From: a virus
Strand: one strand, 5' to 3'
DNA length: 64,000 nt
Virus record (IMG/VR): IMGVR_UViG_3300001533_001295
Coordinates: 1 to 64,000 of that record
Each line of letters opens with the position of its first letter. Within the stretch, counting starts at the first letter, position 1. Positions 40,368-48,370 of the stretch are shown piece by piece. The translations under genes were made by a program, and so were the position numbers. The notes under the pieces were generated by a model. That model saw only the letters and a list, made by a program, of their open reading frames with translations, ran no database searches and was not told where the DNA came from.

Positions 40368-43300
40368 ATGTCCGACTTCTACTGGCTTAACAATGACTCT
40401 AGGCTTTTTCTATCCCGAGGATATTTAGCCGAGGGTCAAGAAGCTGAGGATAGGCTTCTAGATATTAGTAAGAACGCTGAGAAGACGTTAGGCCCTAACT
40501 TCGCCGGCTTTGCTGATAAGTTCTATGGTTATTTAGCTAGAGGCTTCTACTCCCTAGCTACGCCGGTCTGGACTAATTACGGAAACGATCGCGGACTTCC
40601 TGTGTCCTGCGTTGTTGGTGATACATGGATAAATACAAAATATAATGGAGGCAAACTAGCTAAAGATATAGAAATAGGAGACGAGGTTTTAACTCATAAA
40701 GGGCAATATAAAAAAGTAACAGATGTAATTTTAACAAAAAATCAAAAAGATATTTATAAAATTAAAATATCTAGCAGAATGACACCACTATACATCACTG
40801 GAAACCATTTGGTTTTAACAAATTTAGGATGGGTTAGATGTGATGAGTTAAATTCAGATTACCATCTTGTCGCTATTAACGGAGATATAGAATATATTGA
40901 GCAAGATTACGAAATAGATCTAAAACCATTTTGTAATTTTGAATCAACTATAATTGATGGTAAAATATGTAAATTAATTACAGACAATATAAAGTATAAA
41001 AAAAGATCAAAGAACGGAGTATATGTTGATTACTACGCTACACCCAAAGAAAAAATACAAGTAGATAACGACCTAGCTTGGGCTTTGGGGTTGTGGTTTG
41101 CCGAGGGATCCCTTAGCACTAGAGGTGGCTCACCGTGCGGAATTCGTATAACGTATAATACTAAAGACGAAAAAGAATTGGGGGATAAATGGTTCCATAT
41201 AATGTCTGAAAAATTCGGCTTAAAAGGTAACATCTATGACAGTGTGTGTAATAGAAATGGAAAATCTACAAGCTGGAGTAACGCAAATATTAACTCTAAT
41301 ATTATAGGTAATTTTTTCGAATCTTTTGGTAAAGGATGTAAAGAAAAAACAATACCTCAATGGATTATTGATCTACCCAAAGAAAAACTTGATCTTTTCT
41401 TAAAAGGCTTGTTGGATGGGGATGGTACAAAAACTAAAAGCAATTCCAACAGAATAACCGTAGCAAATCCTAAAATGCTGCTTCAAATATACCAGATAGG
41501 ACTAAAACTTGGTTTGCAGATGTCGCTGCAAATGCAAGAAAAAGCAGGAAAATTAGCAACAACTACACATACTTATACATGTATCTTTATATCTTATGAA
41601 ACAGATAATAGAAGATCTAGCAGATTTGCTATTAAATTTCATGATGGTTTATATTACTCGAAAATTAGAGAAATATTAAAAACAGATAAATCAGAAGATG
41701 TATATGATTTTACTGTTGAAGATGATCATTCTTTTAGCGCTGCTGGTGTCCTACTTCATAATTGCTTCAACTCACATTTGTCGGACAAAATGCAGTCTAT
41801 ACTATATAAGACTGCTGAAGTCGGCATGATGAGTAAGTACGGCGGCGGCACATCTGGTTACTTCGGCGACATACGTCCTAGAGGCGCGCCTATAAGCGTA
41901 GGCGGCACTTCTAGCGGAGCCGTACACTTTATGGAGTTGTTCGATAAAGTGGCAGATACGGTGAACCAGGGCAACTCTAGGCGCGGATCTTTCGCTGCCT
42001 ACTTACCTGTAAGCCATCCCGACATACTAGAGTTTTTGCGCATAAGATCTGACGGCCATCCTATTCAGAACATGTCGATAGGTGTAACTATCACCGACGA
42101 CTGGATGAGAGATATGATTGCCGGAGACAAAGACAAGCGTAAGGTATGGGCTAAGATAATTGAGAAGAGATTTGAGAGCGGTTATCCTTATGTCGCTTTT
42201 ATAGACAACATTAATAAAAACAATCCTAAAGTTTATAAAGATAAAAATTTAAGCGTAAAATCACAAAATCTTTGCGTTGCTGGAGACCAGCGGGTTGTAA
42301 CTAGCCGAGGTATGCTTACAGCTAAAGAGCTGTATGAGATCGGAGGTAACTTAACACTGTTTGACAACGATAAGATTGTTAATTCAGGGCCTATGTCTCT
42401 TGTAGAACGTATGGCCGATGTCTATGAAATTGAGCTAGATAACGGCCTCACACATAAAGTTACTAGCTACCATAAAGTTAAAGTCAGGACGTCTGGCACT
42501 TTGGATACGGTAGTTAAGACGGCCGACGTAGCTTGCTCAGATTTAAACGTAGGCGATTTAGTAGCTGTTCAGACTAATAAAGGTCTGTTTGGTGACGTCA
42601 ATAAAGAAGATGAAGCTTTTCTACTAGGCTTGCACCAATCAGAAACTGAAGATAATACGTTAACTGAAGTCCCAGACTGGATCTGGGAGTCAAACGAAGA
42701 TACGCAGAGAGCATATATAAGAGGCCTACTACTTCCAAATATTGGAAGAGGGCTGCACCACCGGTCAAAGGACTTCCTAAAAGACTTACAACTCGTACTA
42801 GTGAATTTGGGAATTAACTGTGCTTTAAAATTAAGAGAAGCTGAAGGGGTTTATACACTTTATAGTTTAGACGATGATTTAGATAACGCCTTCCATAAAA
42901 TTAAGTCTATTAATTACGTAGGCCAAGAAGACGTCTACTGCGTGACTGTAGACTCAGCAGAGCACCATTGGGTCTGCAACGGAGTCGTAACACATAACTG
43001 CGCGGAAATATCGCTCCATTCAGATGAAAAATACTCTTTTGTATGCGTGTTATCTTCTATAAACTTAGAACACTGGGATGCTATAAAGTCTACAGACGCG
43101 GTCGAGACGCTAATATATTTCCTCGACACGGTAAACGAGGAGTTCGTCCGTAAGTCTAAGGATCTTCCTTTTATGGAACATCCTTATAATTTCGCTAAAG
43201 ACCATAGGGCTCTAGGTCTTGGGGTTTTAGGCTGGCACTCGTATCTTCAGTCTAAGATGATACCTTTCGATAGCTTTGAAGCTAATCTAGAGAACGTAAG

Positions 43301-43901
43301 CATCTTTAAGACTATATCTGAGCGCTGTAAAGCAGCTACGACTAAGCTAGCGGATGTTCTAGGTGAGCCAGATATTCTAAAAGGTTACGGCGCGCGTAAT
43401 ACGCACACAATGGCGATAGCTCCTACGACATCTTCGTCTTTTATATTAGGTCAGGTATCACCTAGCATAGAGCCACTCAATAGTAACTACTTTGTTAAGC
43501 GTTTAGCCAAAGGTAACTTCACTTATAGAAATCCTTATCTAGTGGATTTACTAAAGGCTAAAAATAAGGATGACGCTAACACGTGGCACAGCATCCTAAC
43601 GCACGGCGGATCTGTACAGCATTTAGACTTTATGGACGACCATGAGAAGAACGTCTTTAAGACCTTCTCAGAAATTAGTCCTAAGCAAGTCATAATTCAA
43701 GCTGCCCAACGCCAGCAGCACATCGATCAAGGTCAGAGCTTAAACATCATGATACCGCCTGGTACTAAGGCTAAGTTAGTAAGTGATCTTATGATCTTTG
43801 CTTGGGAGCAAGGAGTAAAGAGTCTCTACTATCAGCGAAGCGCTAATCCATCTCAGCAGTTGTCTAGAGAGATACTAAACTGCTCTGCATGCGAGTCGTA
43901 G
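40368..43901 (+). CDS. nrdA: Ribonucleotide reductase large subunit NrdA, with two inteins
   Basis: 1177 residues (about 550 without the inteins). Class I alpha subunit that reduces NDPs or NTPs. Visible sites: redox Cys after L-P-V-S (E. coli C225 region), N-L-C-A-E-I with the radical Cys (C439 region), the partner Cys in S-F-V-C-V-L-S-S-I-N-L, M-A-I-A-P-T near the end, two Tyr near Y-Y-Q-R, and the C-terminal pair C-S-A-C. The N-terminal ATP cone is absent. The first two cysteines are each the +1 residue of an intein. The end overlaps the first R-x-T-G-P gene by 13 bases. Confidence 0.92.
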   Translation: MSDFYWLNNDSRLFLSRGYLAEGQEAEDRLLDISKNAEKTLGPNFAGFADKFYGYLARGFYSLATPVWTNYGNDRGLPVSCVVGDTWINTKYNGGKLAKDIEIGDEVLTHKGQYKKVTDVILTKNQKDIYKIKISSRMTPLYITGNHLVLTNLGWVRCDELNSDYHLVAINGDIEYIEQDYEIDLKPFCNFESTIIDGKICKLITDNIKYKKRSKNGVYVDYYATPKEKIQVDNDLAWALGLWFAEGSLSTRGGSPCGIRITYNTKDEKELGDKWFHIMSEKFGLKGNIYDSVCNRNGKSTSWSNANINSNIIGNFFESFGKGCKEKTIPQWIIDLPKEKLDLFLKGLLDGDGTKTKSNSNRITVANPKMLLQIYQIGLKLGLQMSLQMQEKAGKLATTTHTYTCIFISYETDNRRSSRFAIKFHDGLYYSKIREILKTDKSEDVYDFTVEDDHSFSAAGVLLHNCFNSHLSDKMQSILYKTAEVGMMSKYGGGTSGYFGDIRPRGAPISVGGTSSGAVHFMELFDKVADTVNQGNSRRGSFAAYLPVSHPDILEFLRIRSDGHPIQNMSIGVTITDDWMRDMIAGDKDKRKVWAKIIEKRFESGYPYVAFIDNINKNNPKVYKDKNLSVKSQNLCVAGDQRVVTSRGMLTAKELYEIGGNLTLFDNDKIVNSGPMSLVERMADVYEIELDNGLTHKVTSYHKVKVRTSGTLDTVVKTADVACSDLNVGDLVAVQTNKGLFGDVNKEDEAFLLGLHQSETEDNTLTEVPDWIWESNEDTQRAYIRGLLLPNIGRGLHHRSKDFLKDLQLVLVNLGINCALKLREAEGVYTLYSLDDDLDNAFHKIKSINYVGQEDVYCVTVDSAEHHWVCNGVVTHNCAEISLHSDEKYSFVCVLSSINLEHWDAIKSTDAVETLIYFLDTVNEEFVRKSKDLPFMEHPYNFAKDHRALGLGVLGWHSYLQSKMIPFDSFEANLENVSIFKTISERCKAATTKLADVLGEPDILKGYGARNTHTMAIAPTTSSSFILGQVSPSIEPLNSNYFVKRLAKGNFTYRNPYLVDLLKAKNKDDANTWHSILTHGGSVQHLDFMDDHEKNVFKTFSEISPKQVIIQAAQRQQHIDQGQSLNIMIPPGTKAKLVSDLMIFAWEQGVKSLYYQRSANPSQQLSREILNCSACES
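40608..41762 (+). mobile_element. NrdA intein 1 with LAGLIDADG endonuclease
   Basis: 385 residues from C-V-V-G-D-T-W-I to L-L-H-N, then host Cys. Contains both LAGLIDADG motifs, G-L-W-F-A-E-G-S and L-K-G-L-L-D-G-D-G-T, so the homing nuclease looks intact. Codon and base use is clearly more A/T-rich than nrdA itself, pointing to recent arrival. Insertion is immediately before the redox Cys. Confidence 0.92.
42273..42998 (+). mobile_element. NrdA intein 2 with decayed endonuclease
   Basis: 242 residues from C-V-A-G-D-Q-R-V to V-V-T-H-N, then host Cys. Block B is V-T-S-Y-H-K. Remnants of LAGLIDADG helices (F-L-L-G-L-H-Q-S, Y-I-R-G-L-L-L-P) lack the acidic residues, so the nuclease is probably dead while splicing blocks are intact. 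Base use matches nrdA, suggesting an older resident. Insertion is immediately before the thiyl-radical Cys. Confidence 0.9.
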
Positions 43902-44092
43902 TAAACACGCAAGAAACTGGCTTAACGTCTTTAACTAGTTACGTTGAAGTCATAAGACACACAGGCCCCGTTACTATATTTAGTAACGGGGTTTTGTTTC
44001 AACATAACCCGCTAGAAGATGCGTACAATTTTATAGACACCAGAAATAAAGTTTTTTACAGAAGCATACTTTATGAAGTACGGCCCAAATGA
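43889..44092 (+). CDS. R-x-T-G-P array member 1
   Basis: 67 residues, ATG inside the last codons of nrdA. Signature R-H-T-G-P at residues 23-27. The codons of and after the signature also form a strong terminator hairpin (43966-43995), so this member overlaps the end of the nrd transcript. Confidence 0.6.
   Translation: MRVVVNTQETGLTSLTSYVEVIRHTGPVTIFSNGVLFQHNPLEDAYNFIDTRNKVFYRSILYEVRPK
43966..43999 (+). terminator. Intrinsic terminator inside array member 1
   Basis: CCCCGTTACTA, loop TATT, TAGTAACGGGG, then TTTTGTTT. Perfect 11-bp stem about 65 bases after the nrdA stop. It should end most nrd transcripts, and it lies within the first array gene. Confidence 0.75.
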
Positions 44093-44110
44093 TGAGATAT
44101 CTTTAAACCT

Positions 44111-44335
44111 ATGACTATGTTGGTAAAAATTAATTCTCTAACTAACGGTGGTAATGAAAATCCTTATCTAACTTTAGAGTACGGTAGAAACTACAAAAAC
44201 AAACATAGACAAACCGGACCTACTCAGTACATACACAACAATAACGGAATATTACTTGCTAAAAACACTTCGCATAAAATTATTTATTTTAGAGAGAAAT
44301 TAGCTACAAATTGGATAAAAGAATGGCCAAGTTAA
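44111..44335 (+). CDS. R-x-T-G-P array member 2
   Basis: 74 residues from ATG 44111. Signature R-Q-T-G-P at 33-37. Asn/Lys-rich N-terminal half. Ends just after the start of member 3. Confidence 0.6.
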   Translation: MTMLVKINSLTNGGNENPYLTLEYGRNYKNKHRQTGPTQYIHNNNGILLAKNTSHKIIYFREKLATNWIKEWPS

Positions 44336-44538
44336 AGCCAGGCGAGGCCGGAATGCTAGTTGAAGTAAATAGTTTATCTTTTATTTACGGTAATAGTAGG
44401 TATTTAAGGTGTACAGGCCCGTCCATTTGTCGCGAAAATAGAGTGTCTTTTGATACGTGGAACTACAGTACCTTGGAAAACAGACTGAAACATGTTAAAG
44501 CCAAAGATAGAGAACACAATATCCCATGGCTCAGCTAA
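44323..44538 (+). CDS. R-x-T-G-P array member 3
   Basis: 71 residues from ATG 44323 (TTG 44311 is the longer alternative). Signature R-C-T-G-P at 29-33, preceded by strand F-I-Y-G. Overlaps member 2 by 13 bases and member 4 by 13 bases. Confidence 0.6.
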   Translation: MAKLKPGEAGMLVEVNSLSFIYGNSRYLRCTGPSICRENRVSFDTWNYSTLENRLKHVKAKDREHNIPWLS

Positions 44539-44765
44539 CTGCGTCAGTTTACTTAAATAATTACAGAAAAACCATGATAACCAAAACCGAAAGCCTAGTA
44601 GTTGAGGTAACTAAGGTTAGTGTTGTTTACGGCGACTACCTCAAACTGAGGTACACAGGTCCGTCAGTCTGTTTCATGTCTAGAATAACTTACGACAGAA
44701 CATCTAAAAGTACTTCTAAACTAAAACATATTGACGCTAAACATAGAAAATTAACTTTCACGTGA
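44526..44765 (+). CDS. R-x-T-G-P array member 4
   Basis: 79 residues from ATG 44526 (ATG 44574 would give the shorter form typical of the family). Strand V-V-Y-G-D-Y then R-Y-T-G-P at 42-46, then R-I-T-Y-D. Lys/Ser-rich tail. Confidence 0.6.
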   Translation: MAQLTASVYLNNYRKTMITKTESLVVEVTKVSVVYGDYLKLRYTGPSVCFMSRITYDRTSKSTSKLKHIDAKHRKLTFT

Positions 44766-44772
44766 GGATTGA

Positions 44773-44985
44773 ATGGTTCAAATAAAAATAAGCAAAGATT
44801 CTTTAACTTATTGTTTAGAAGAAAAAAGTGAAACACGTAGCAATCGCATTTTTTTAATGCGCAGATCTACCGGGTCATCACATATAAACAATAAATATAT
44901 GTGTCTACATAAATCAATTTTAAAATCTAACGATGATGTCGTTACTTTCTTCTTTAACTACAAAAAAATCTTTAACAGAGCCTAA
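44773..44985 (+). CDS. R-x-T-G-P array member 5 (divergent)
   Basis: 70 residues from ATG 44773 with GAGGATTGA upstream. Signature degraded to R-S-T-G-S at 31-35. Keeps the N-terminal strands and a hydrophobic strand after the signature. Stop overlaps the start of member 6 by one base. Confidence 0.55.
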   Translation: MVQIKISKDSLTYCLEEKSETRSNRIFLMRRSTGSSHINNKYMCLHKSILKSNDDVVTFFFNYKKIFNRA

Positions 44986-45200
44986 TGAACACAGTATTTG
45001 TATTTATATCTGCTAATAAAGTATCTGTGTTTATATCTGCTGATAAAATCAAGACTAAAAGACACACGTATATGTACTACTCTAACACCGACGGCTCAGG
45101 GCGAGTAAACTACACCGGACCAGTAGTTATGGGAGATGCGTATATAAGCGTATACAATTTTAAGTTTAAGTATGTACGGAAAATTCCAAGTATATCGTAA
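44985..45200 (+). CDS. R-x-T-G-P array member 6
   Basis: 71 residues. The N-terminus repeats V-F-I-S-A twice (an internal duplication of about 27 bases), then N-Y-T-G-P at 42-46 with a G-S-G turn before it as in member 17. Overlaps member 7. Confidence 0.6.
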   Translation: MNTVFVFISANKVSVFISADKIKTKRHTYMYYSNTDGSGRVNYTGPVVMGDAYISVYNFKFKYVRKIPSIS

Positions 45201-45423
45201 AATGGCTAGACATAAAAAACATACGTGTCAGGTAACCGTCTCTGAGCCGTCTGCAATTAGCACAATTATTATTTACGGGCAGTACGCTTCATGCAGACAC
45301 ACCGGCCCCTCTGTGGTATCTTCTGACCACATTTGTCTAGAGTACAATGACTGTAACAACTTATATGAATTAAAAATTTGCTATTTTAGGACTACAAAAA
45401 TCGAAAAGTCAATTTGTGCTTAA
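45172..45423 (+). CDS. R-x-T-G-P array member 7
   Basis: 83 residues from ATG 45172, or 73 from ATG 45202, which removes most of the overlap with member 6. I-I-Y-G-Q-Y then R-H-T-G-P at 42-46 (longer numbering), then H-I-C-L-E-Y. Confidence 0.6.
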   Translation: MYGKFQVYRKMARHKKHTCQVTVSEPSAISTIIIYGQYASCRHTGPSVVSSDHICLEYNDCNNLYELKICYFRTTKIEKSICA

Positions 45424-45447
45424 ATTTACACATTGATAAGAAAAATT

Positions 45448-45678
45448 ATGCCTCATGTAATCATTTCTAGATATAGTGTAATTATTTATAAAATATACGA
45501 TGAAAATATGAACGATAACATCGCACTTAACTACTACTGCGGGTCCTTAACCTGTCGTCGGTATACTGGACCTGGCATAATTCGGGCTAGTAATATTTGT
45601 CTAATTTATTCTGAAGCATCAGGAGAAACTCATTTTAAGGTCTGTAAATTTAAGCTTAAGAGGGCGTCATGCTTGTAG
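45448..45678 (+). CDS. R-x-T-G-P array member 8
   Basis: 76 residues from ATG 45448 (TTG 45433 is upstream). Signature R-Y-T-G-P at 38-42, followed by N-I-C-L-I-Y. Overlaps member 9 by 10 bases. Confidence 0.6.
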   Translation: MPHVIISRYSVIIYKIYDENMNDNIALNYYCGSLTCRRYTGPGIIRASNICLIYSEASGETHFKVCKFKLKRASCL

Positions 45679-45914
45679 AAGTTTCTAATAATATAACAGT
45701 TTATGGTAGTTACGTAGAAGCTAGATATACTGGCCCTGCGGTATTTCGTCATGATTCGGTTTATCTAGATTATTATATAAATTTTAAAGAACGTAATTCA
45801 GTGCAGATACAGCTAGGTAGTGCTGTTAAACCCGTAGAATGTTTTACTCAAAAAATTTGCTACTTTAAGATCAAAAAGACAAACGATCTTTTTGATTTTA
45901 GTACTAAGCAATGA
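45669..45914 (+). CDS. R-x-T-G-P array member 9
   Basis: 81 residues from ATG 45669. Compact N-terminus (V-Y-G-S-Y), R-Y-T-G-P at 19-23, then S-V-Y-L-D-Y-Y and a longer Lys-rich C-terminus ending in a strand shared with members 7 and 8 (K-I-C-Y-F). Confidence 0.6.
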   Translation: MLVEVSNNITVYGSYVEARYTGPAVFRHDSVYLDYYINFKERNSVQIQLGSAVKPVECFTQKICYFKIKKTNDLFDFSTKQ

Positions 45915-46099
45915 GACTGAAGATTCAACCGTATAGCGTAACTATCGCTAAAGTAGGGATTAATAATTTCCTAAAATACTACGTCATATATAGTCCTGAA
46001 ATGAGTCAGTTTAGGTATACCGGGCCAGCTATAATTTGGGCTAACATTTCTTTTTTAGACAAAATATTTGCAGCACGAGCCGCTGCCAGGATGTTTTAG
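45911..46099 (+). CDS. R-x-T-G-P array member 10
   Basis: 62 residues, ATG overlaps the previous TGA (ATGA). R-Y-T-G-P at 35-39, then I-S-F-L-D. Short Ala/Arg-rich C-terminus. Confidence 0.6.
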   Translation: MRLKIQPYSVTIAKVGINNFLKYYVIYSPEMSQFRYTGPAIIWANISFLDKIFAARAAARMF

Positions 46100-46101
46100 C
46101 G

Positions 46102-46281
46102 ATGTTTAGTGTATCTATAACGCATATAGGCTTAGGGTATGGTAATTTTATCTTAGCTAGAAATACCGGGCCTCGGTTAATAATTAAAAACTACGTCGTC
46201 TTACAGTATCTGTCTCCAGAGAAAGTCTACTGCTGTAAAATTTGCGCGCACTCAAACAAACAAAATTACTATGCAAGTTAA
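46102..46281 (+). CDS. R-x-T-G-P array member 11
   Basis: 59 residues from ATG 46102 (MFSVSITHIG…). R-N-T-G-P at 20-24, followed by Y-V-V-L-Q-Y, and a C-terminal C-C-K-I-C. Begins two bases after the stop of member 10. Confidence 0.6.
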   Translation: MFSVSITHIGLGYGNFILARNTGPRLIIKNYVVLQYLSPEKVYCCKICAHSNKQNYYAS

Positions 46282-46417
46282 TATAAATGCTTTTAACGTG
46301 TTAATTTATGACTTCGTCAGACATACTGGGCCTTGTGCGCTAGATAATGGAAGTTTCGATTTAGATGTTTATTCGACTGAAAACGGTTATTACGTGCAGA
46401 CTTTTTGTTATCTCTAG
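46271..46417 (+). CDS. R-x-T-G-P array member 12
   Basis: 48 residues from ATG 46271 (MQVNINAF…), overlapping member 11 by 11 bases. R-H-T-G-P at 17-21, then S-F-D-L-D-V-Y. A short form. An 89-base non-coding gap follows, with nothing recognisable in it. Confidence 0.55.
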   Translation: MQVNINAFNVLIYDFVRHTGPCALDNGSFDLDVYSTENGYYVQTFCYL

Positions 46418-46506
46418 TAAGCAAACAATCGACTATCCCCACTGAGTGAAAAAGCTTAGATAAGCGTAACTTTTTTAAATTCTACTTACCTGAGAACAAA
46501 CACTGC

Positions 46507-46737
46507 ATGACTAATTTGAGCGTAACAGTGTCGAATATGAAGATATCGTACGGTGACTATATTTCTAGATATCAGGTTGTTAGAGCTGGCCTTACTTTCT
46601 ATAGACATACAGGACCTTATGTAGTCTCAGACAACTACGTTCTACTTGATACATACTTTCAGCAAATACTTGTAAAACTCATTACTTCCGTTAGGTGTTT
46701 AATAATATGTCTCAAATTGGTACCTTTAATAGAATGA
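46507..46737 (+). CDS. R-x-T-G-P array member 13
   Basis: 76 residues from ATG 46507. I-S-Y-G-D-Y, then R-H-T-G-P at 33-37, then Y-V-L-L-D. Overlaps member 14 by 4 bases (ATGA). Confidence 0.6.
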   Translation: MTNLSVTVSNMKISYGDYISRYQVVRAGLTFYRHTGPYVVSDNYVLLDTYFQQILVKLITSVRCLIICLKLVPLIE

Positions 46738-46982
46738 CGAACGTAACTAGTCACAGTGAGGACGGCTGTCAGATAGTTCCCCAGTTAATAAAAATTTCAA
46801 AAAACGAGGTTGTTTATGGTAACAGATACTTAATTAGATATACCGGGCCTTCTATAATATACTCGATATCATGCTGTGCAGATCTTAGTCATTTCCCAAA
46901 CACGTACCGTCAAATAATTTTTGACATACGTAAAAAAAAATTATGTAGACATGAAACAGAATATAAAAAACAAGTATTTTAA
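46734..46982 (+). CDS. R-x-T-G-P array member 14
   Basis: Start set at ATG 46734, giving an ATGA junction with member 13; ATG 46695 or 46707 are longer options. 82 residues. V-V-Y-G-N-R then R-Y-T-G-P at 35-39. Lys-rich C-terminus. Confidence 0.55.
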   Translation: MTNVTSHSEDGCQIVPQLIKISKNEVVYGNRYLIRYTGPSIIYSISCCADLSHFPNTYRQIIFDIRKKKLCRHETEYKKQVF

Positions 46983-47214
46983 AAGACATCCTCCAATGTA
47001 TAGGTTTCCAACCATAAACATGCGGCTGAAATTTAAAATTTTTGTAAAAATAGTTGATAGAAGAAATTTAAACTACAGTTTCTTAGGAAAATACTCATTA
47101 AGAGATCACCGATTAACCGGCCCCGCCGTAATCACTAACAGATACGTTGCTTTAAAACATAATTTGTCTAGAAAATCTAAATTCTATTTTTACACTAATA
47201 AAAAATCTTTGTGA
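46921..47214 (+). CDS. R-x-T-G-P array member 15
   Basis: Up to 97 residues; the real start is probably a later ATG (46951, 46996 or 47020), giving a more usual length. R-L-T-G-P at 64-68 in the long form, then Y-V-A-L-K-H. Very basic. Confidence 0.55.
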   Translation: MTYVKKNYVDMKQNIKNKYFKRHPPMYRFPTINMRLKFKIFVKIVDRRNLNYSFLGKYSLRDHRLTGPAVITNRYVALKHNLSRKSKFYFYTNKKSL

Positions 47215-47244
47215 TCGTTGCTTCTTCTAAGGTAGCGCGCTTGC

Positions 47245-47445
47245 ATGTTTAAAGTAGTAGTAGATAGCTCAGGGATATGGTACTACTCACCGTTAGGGCT
47301 AGCTAAGTACACCGGTCCTTGTATAGCGGGTCGTAATTATTTTGTTTTAAAGAAAATAATAAAACTAAGAAAACGCAATAATGGACGTAGGCCGCTGCTG
47401 CATTATAGATACGCAGTTAAATACCGTGAAATTAAAATTATCTAG
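47245..47445 (+). CDS. R-x-T-G-P array member 16
   Basis: 66 residues from ATG 47245. K-Y-T-G-P at 21-25, then Y-F-V-L-K. Arg/Lys-rich C-terminal half. Its stop is directly followed by the ATG of member 17. Confidence 0.6.
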   Translation: MFKVVVDSSGIWYYSPLGLAKYTGPCIAGRNYFVLKKIIKLRKRNNGRRPLLHYRYAVKYREIKII

Positions 47446-47667
47446 ATGTTCCCAGTAAAGATATCACTACACCATATAGTTTATGTCAGTACCGATGGAC
47501 CAGGTCGAATAAGATACACTGGACCAGCAATTGTAGGGCGTACGTATTCATATTTATATTCGTTCCAAGAAAAATACCGTATTAGAAAAATTTATGATTT
47601 TAGGCTTAAAACAAGTTACGTATTTGCAGAGGAATTAGATGTTAAGGATAGAAGTATCGTTAAGTAG
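47446..47667 (+). CDS. R-x-T-G-P array member 17
   Basis: 73 residues. G-P-G-R-I-R-Y-T-G-P with signature at 23-27, then a strand and K-I-Y-D-F as in members 18 and 19. Start of the subgroup of close copies. Confidence 0.6.
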   Translation: MFPVKISLHHIVYVSTDGPGRIRYTGPAIVGRTYSYLYSFQEKYRIRKIYDFRLKTSYVFAEELDVKDRSIVK

Positions 47668-47803
47668 GGTAATTTACGTCTACGGCAGATATACCGGTCC
47701 TTCCTCAATATTTCTTCTAAGAATTTACTTAGACTCGATTAAAGAAGGACGCTATGTTGAAAAAATCTATGATTTTATAAATAAGTCCGAGCAGATTTTT
47801 TAG
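47639..47803 (+). CDS. R-x-T-G-P array member 18
   Basis: 54 residues from ATG 47639 (MLRIEVSLSRVIYVYG), overlapping member 17 by 29 bases. R-Y-T-G-P at 17-21, then I-Y-L-D-S-I-K-E-G-R-Y-V. The DNA of its second half is closely related to member 20. Confidence 0.6.
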   Translation: MLRIEVSLSRVIYVYGRYTGPSSIFLLRIYLDSIKEGRYVEKIYDFINKSEQIF

Positions 47804-47808
47804 TTAGG

Positions 47809-48000
47809 ATGCAGATGATCAAGATAAAAATAGCGCCAGGTCGTGTAATGTACGACCACAGCTTATATAGGTATACCGGTCCTTACGTAATATTTCCTAG
47901 ACTAATCTTCTTAGACTCGTTTAAAGAAGAACTATATGTTCAAATAATTTATGATATTAAACGTAAATGCGAGCAAAATACGGATATGTCTGAAAATTAG
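47809..48000 (+). CDS. R-x-T-G-P array member 19
   Basis: 63 residues from ATG 47809 with TTAGGATGC upstream. R-Y-T-G-P at 21-25, then I-F-L-D-S-F-K-E-E. Stop is followed directly by the start of member 20. Confidence 0.6.
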   Translation: MQMIKIKIAPGRVMYDHSLYRYTGPYVIFPRLIFLDSFKEELYVQIIYDIKRKCEQNTDMSEN

Positions 48001-48192
48001 ATGTTCGGCGTAAGGATAACACTAGACTGCGTAATCTACGGCACTTTAGAATCATATAGATACACCGGTCCCTCTGTAGTACGCGCTAGCGCCGCCTACT
48101 TAGACTCGATTAAAGAAGGGGGTTATGTGCAGATAATTCATGAGGTTAAACATAAATCAAAACGAACTGTAAATTTAACTGATTATACGTAG
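48001..48192 (+). CDS. R-x-T-G-P array member 20
   Basis: 63 residues. R-Y-T-G-P at 20-24, then A-Y-L-D-S-I-K-E-G-G-Y-V. Bases 48097-48145 of this gene are repeated exactly at 48200-48248. Confidence 0.6.
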   Translation: MFGVRITLDCVIYGTLESYRYTGPSVVRASAAYLDSIKEGGYVQIIHEVKHKSKRTVNLTDYT

Positions 48193-48199
48193 TGGCACT

Positions 48200-48370
48200 T
48201 ACTTAGACTCGATTAAAGAAGGGGGTTATGTGCAGATAATTCATGAGGACCACAATCCAATATATGTTAATAGTCCGTTTAAGATGCAAACTCAGTTTAG
48301 TACGGACTTTACTATTGAAGAAATTATAAAAAGTGATGAAGTAGCGAAGTTTATGTCACGGTTTGAGTAA
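48200..48370 (+). pseudogene. Chimeric remnant: duplicated piece of member 20 joined to an unrelated C-terminus
   Basis: After a 49-base exact copy of part of member 20 (48200-48248), the same frame continues (H-N-P-I-Y-V-N…, …K-S-D-E-V-A-K-F) to TAA 48368-48370. The new part is acidic and unlike the array. The only in-frame start is GTG 48230, so an intact R-x-T-G-P protein is not made. It looks like a recombination junction. A 49-base direct repeat defines the left end. Confidence 0.6.
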
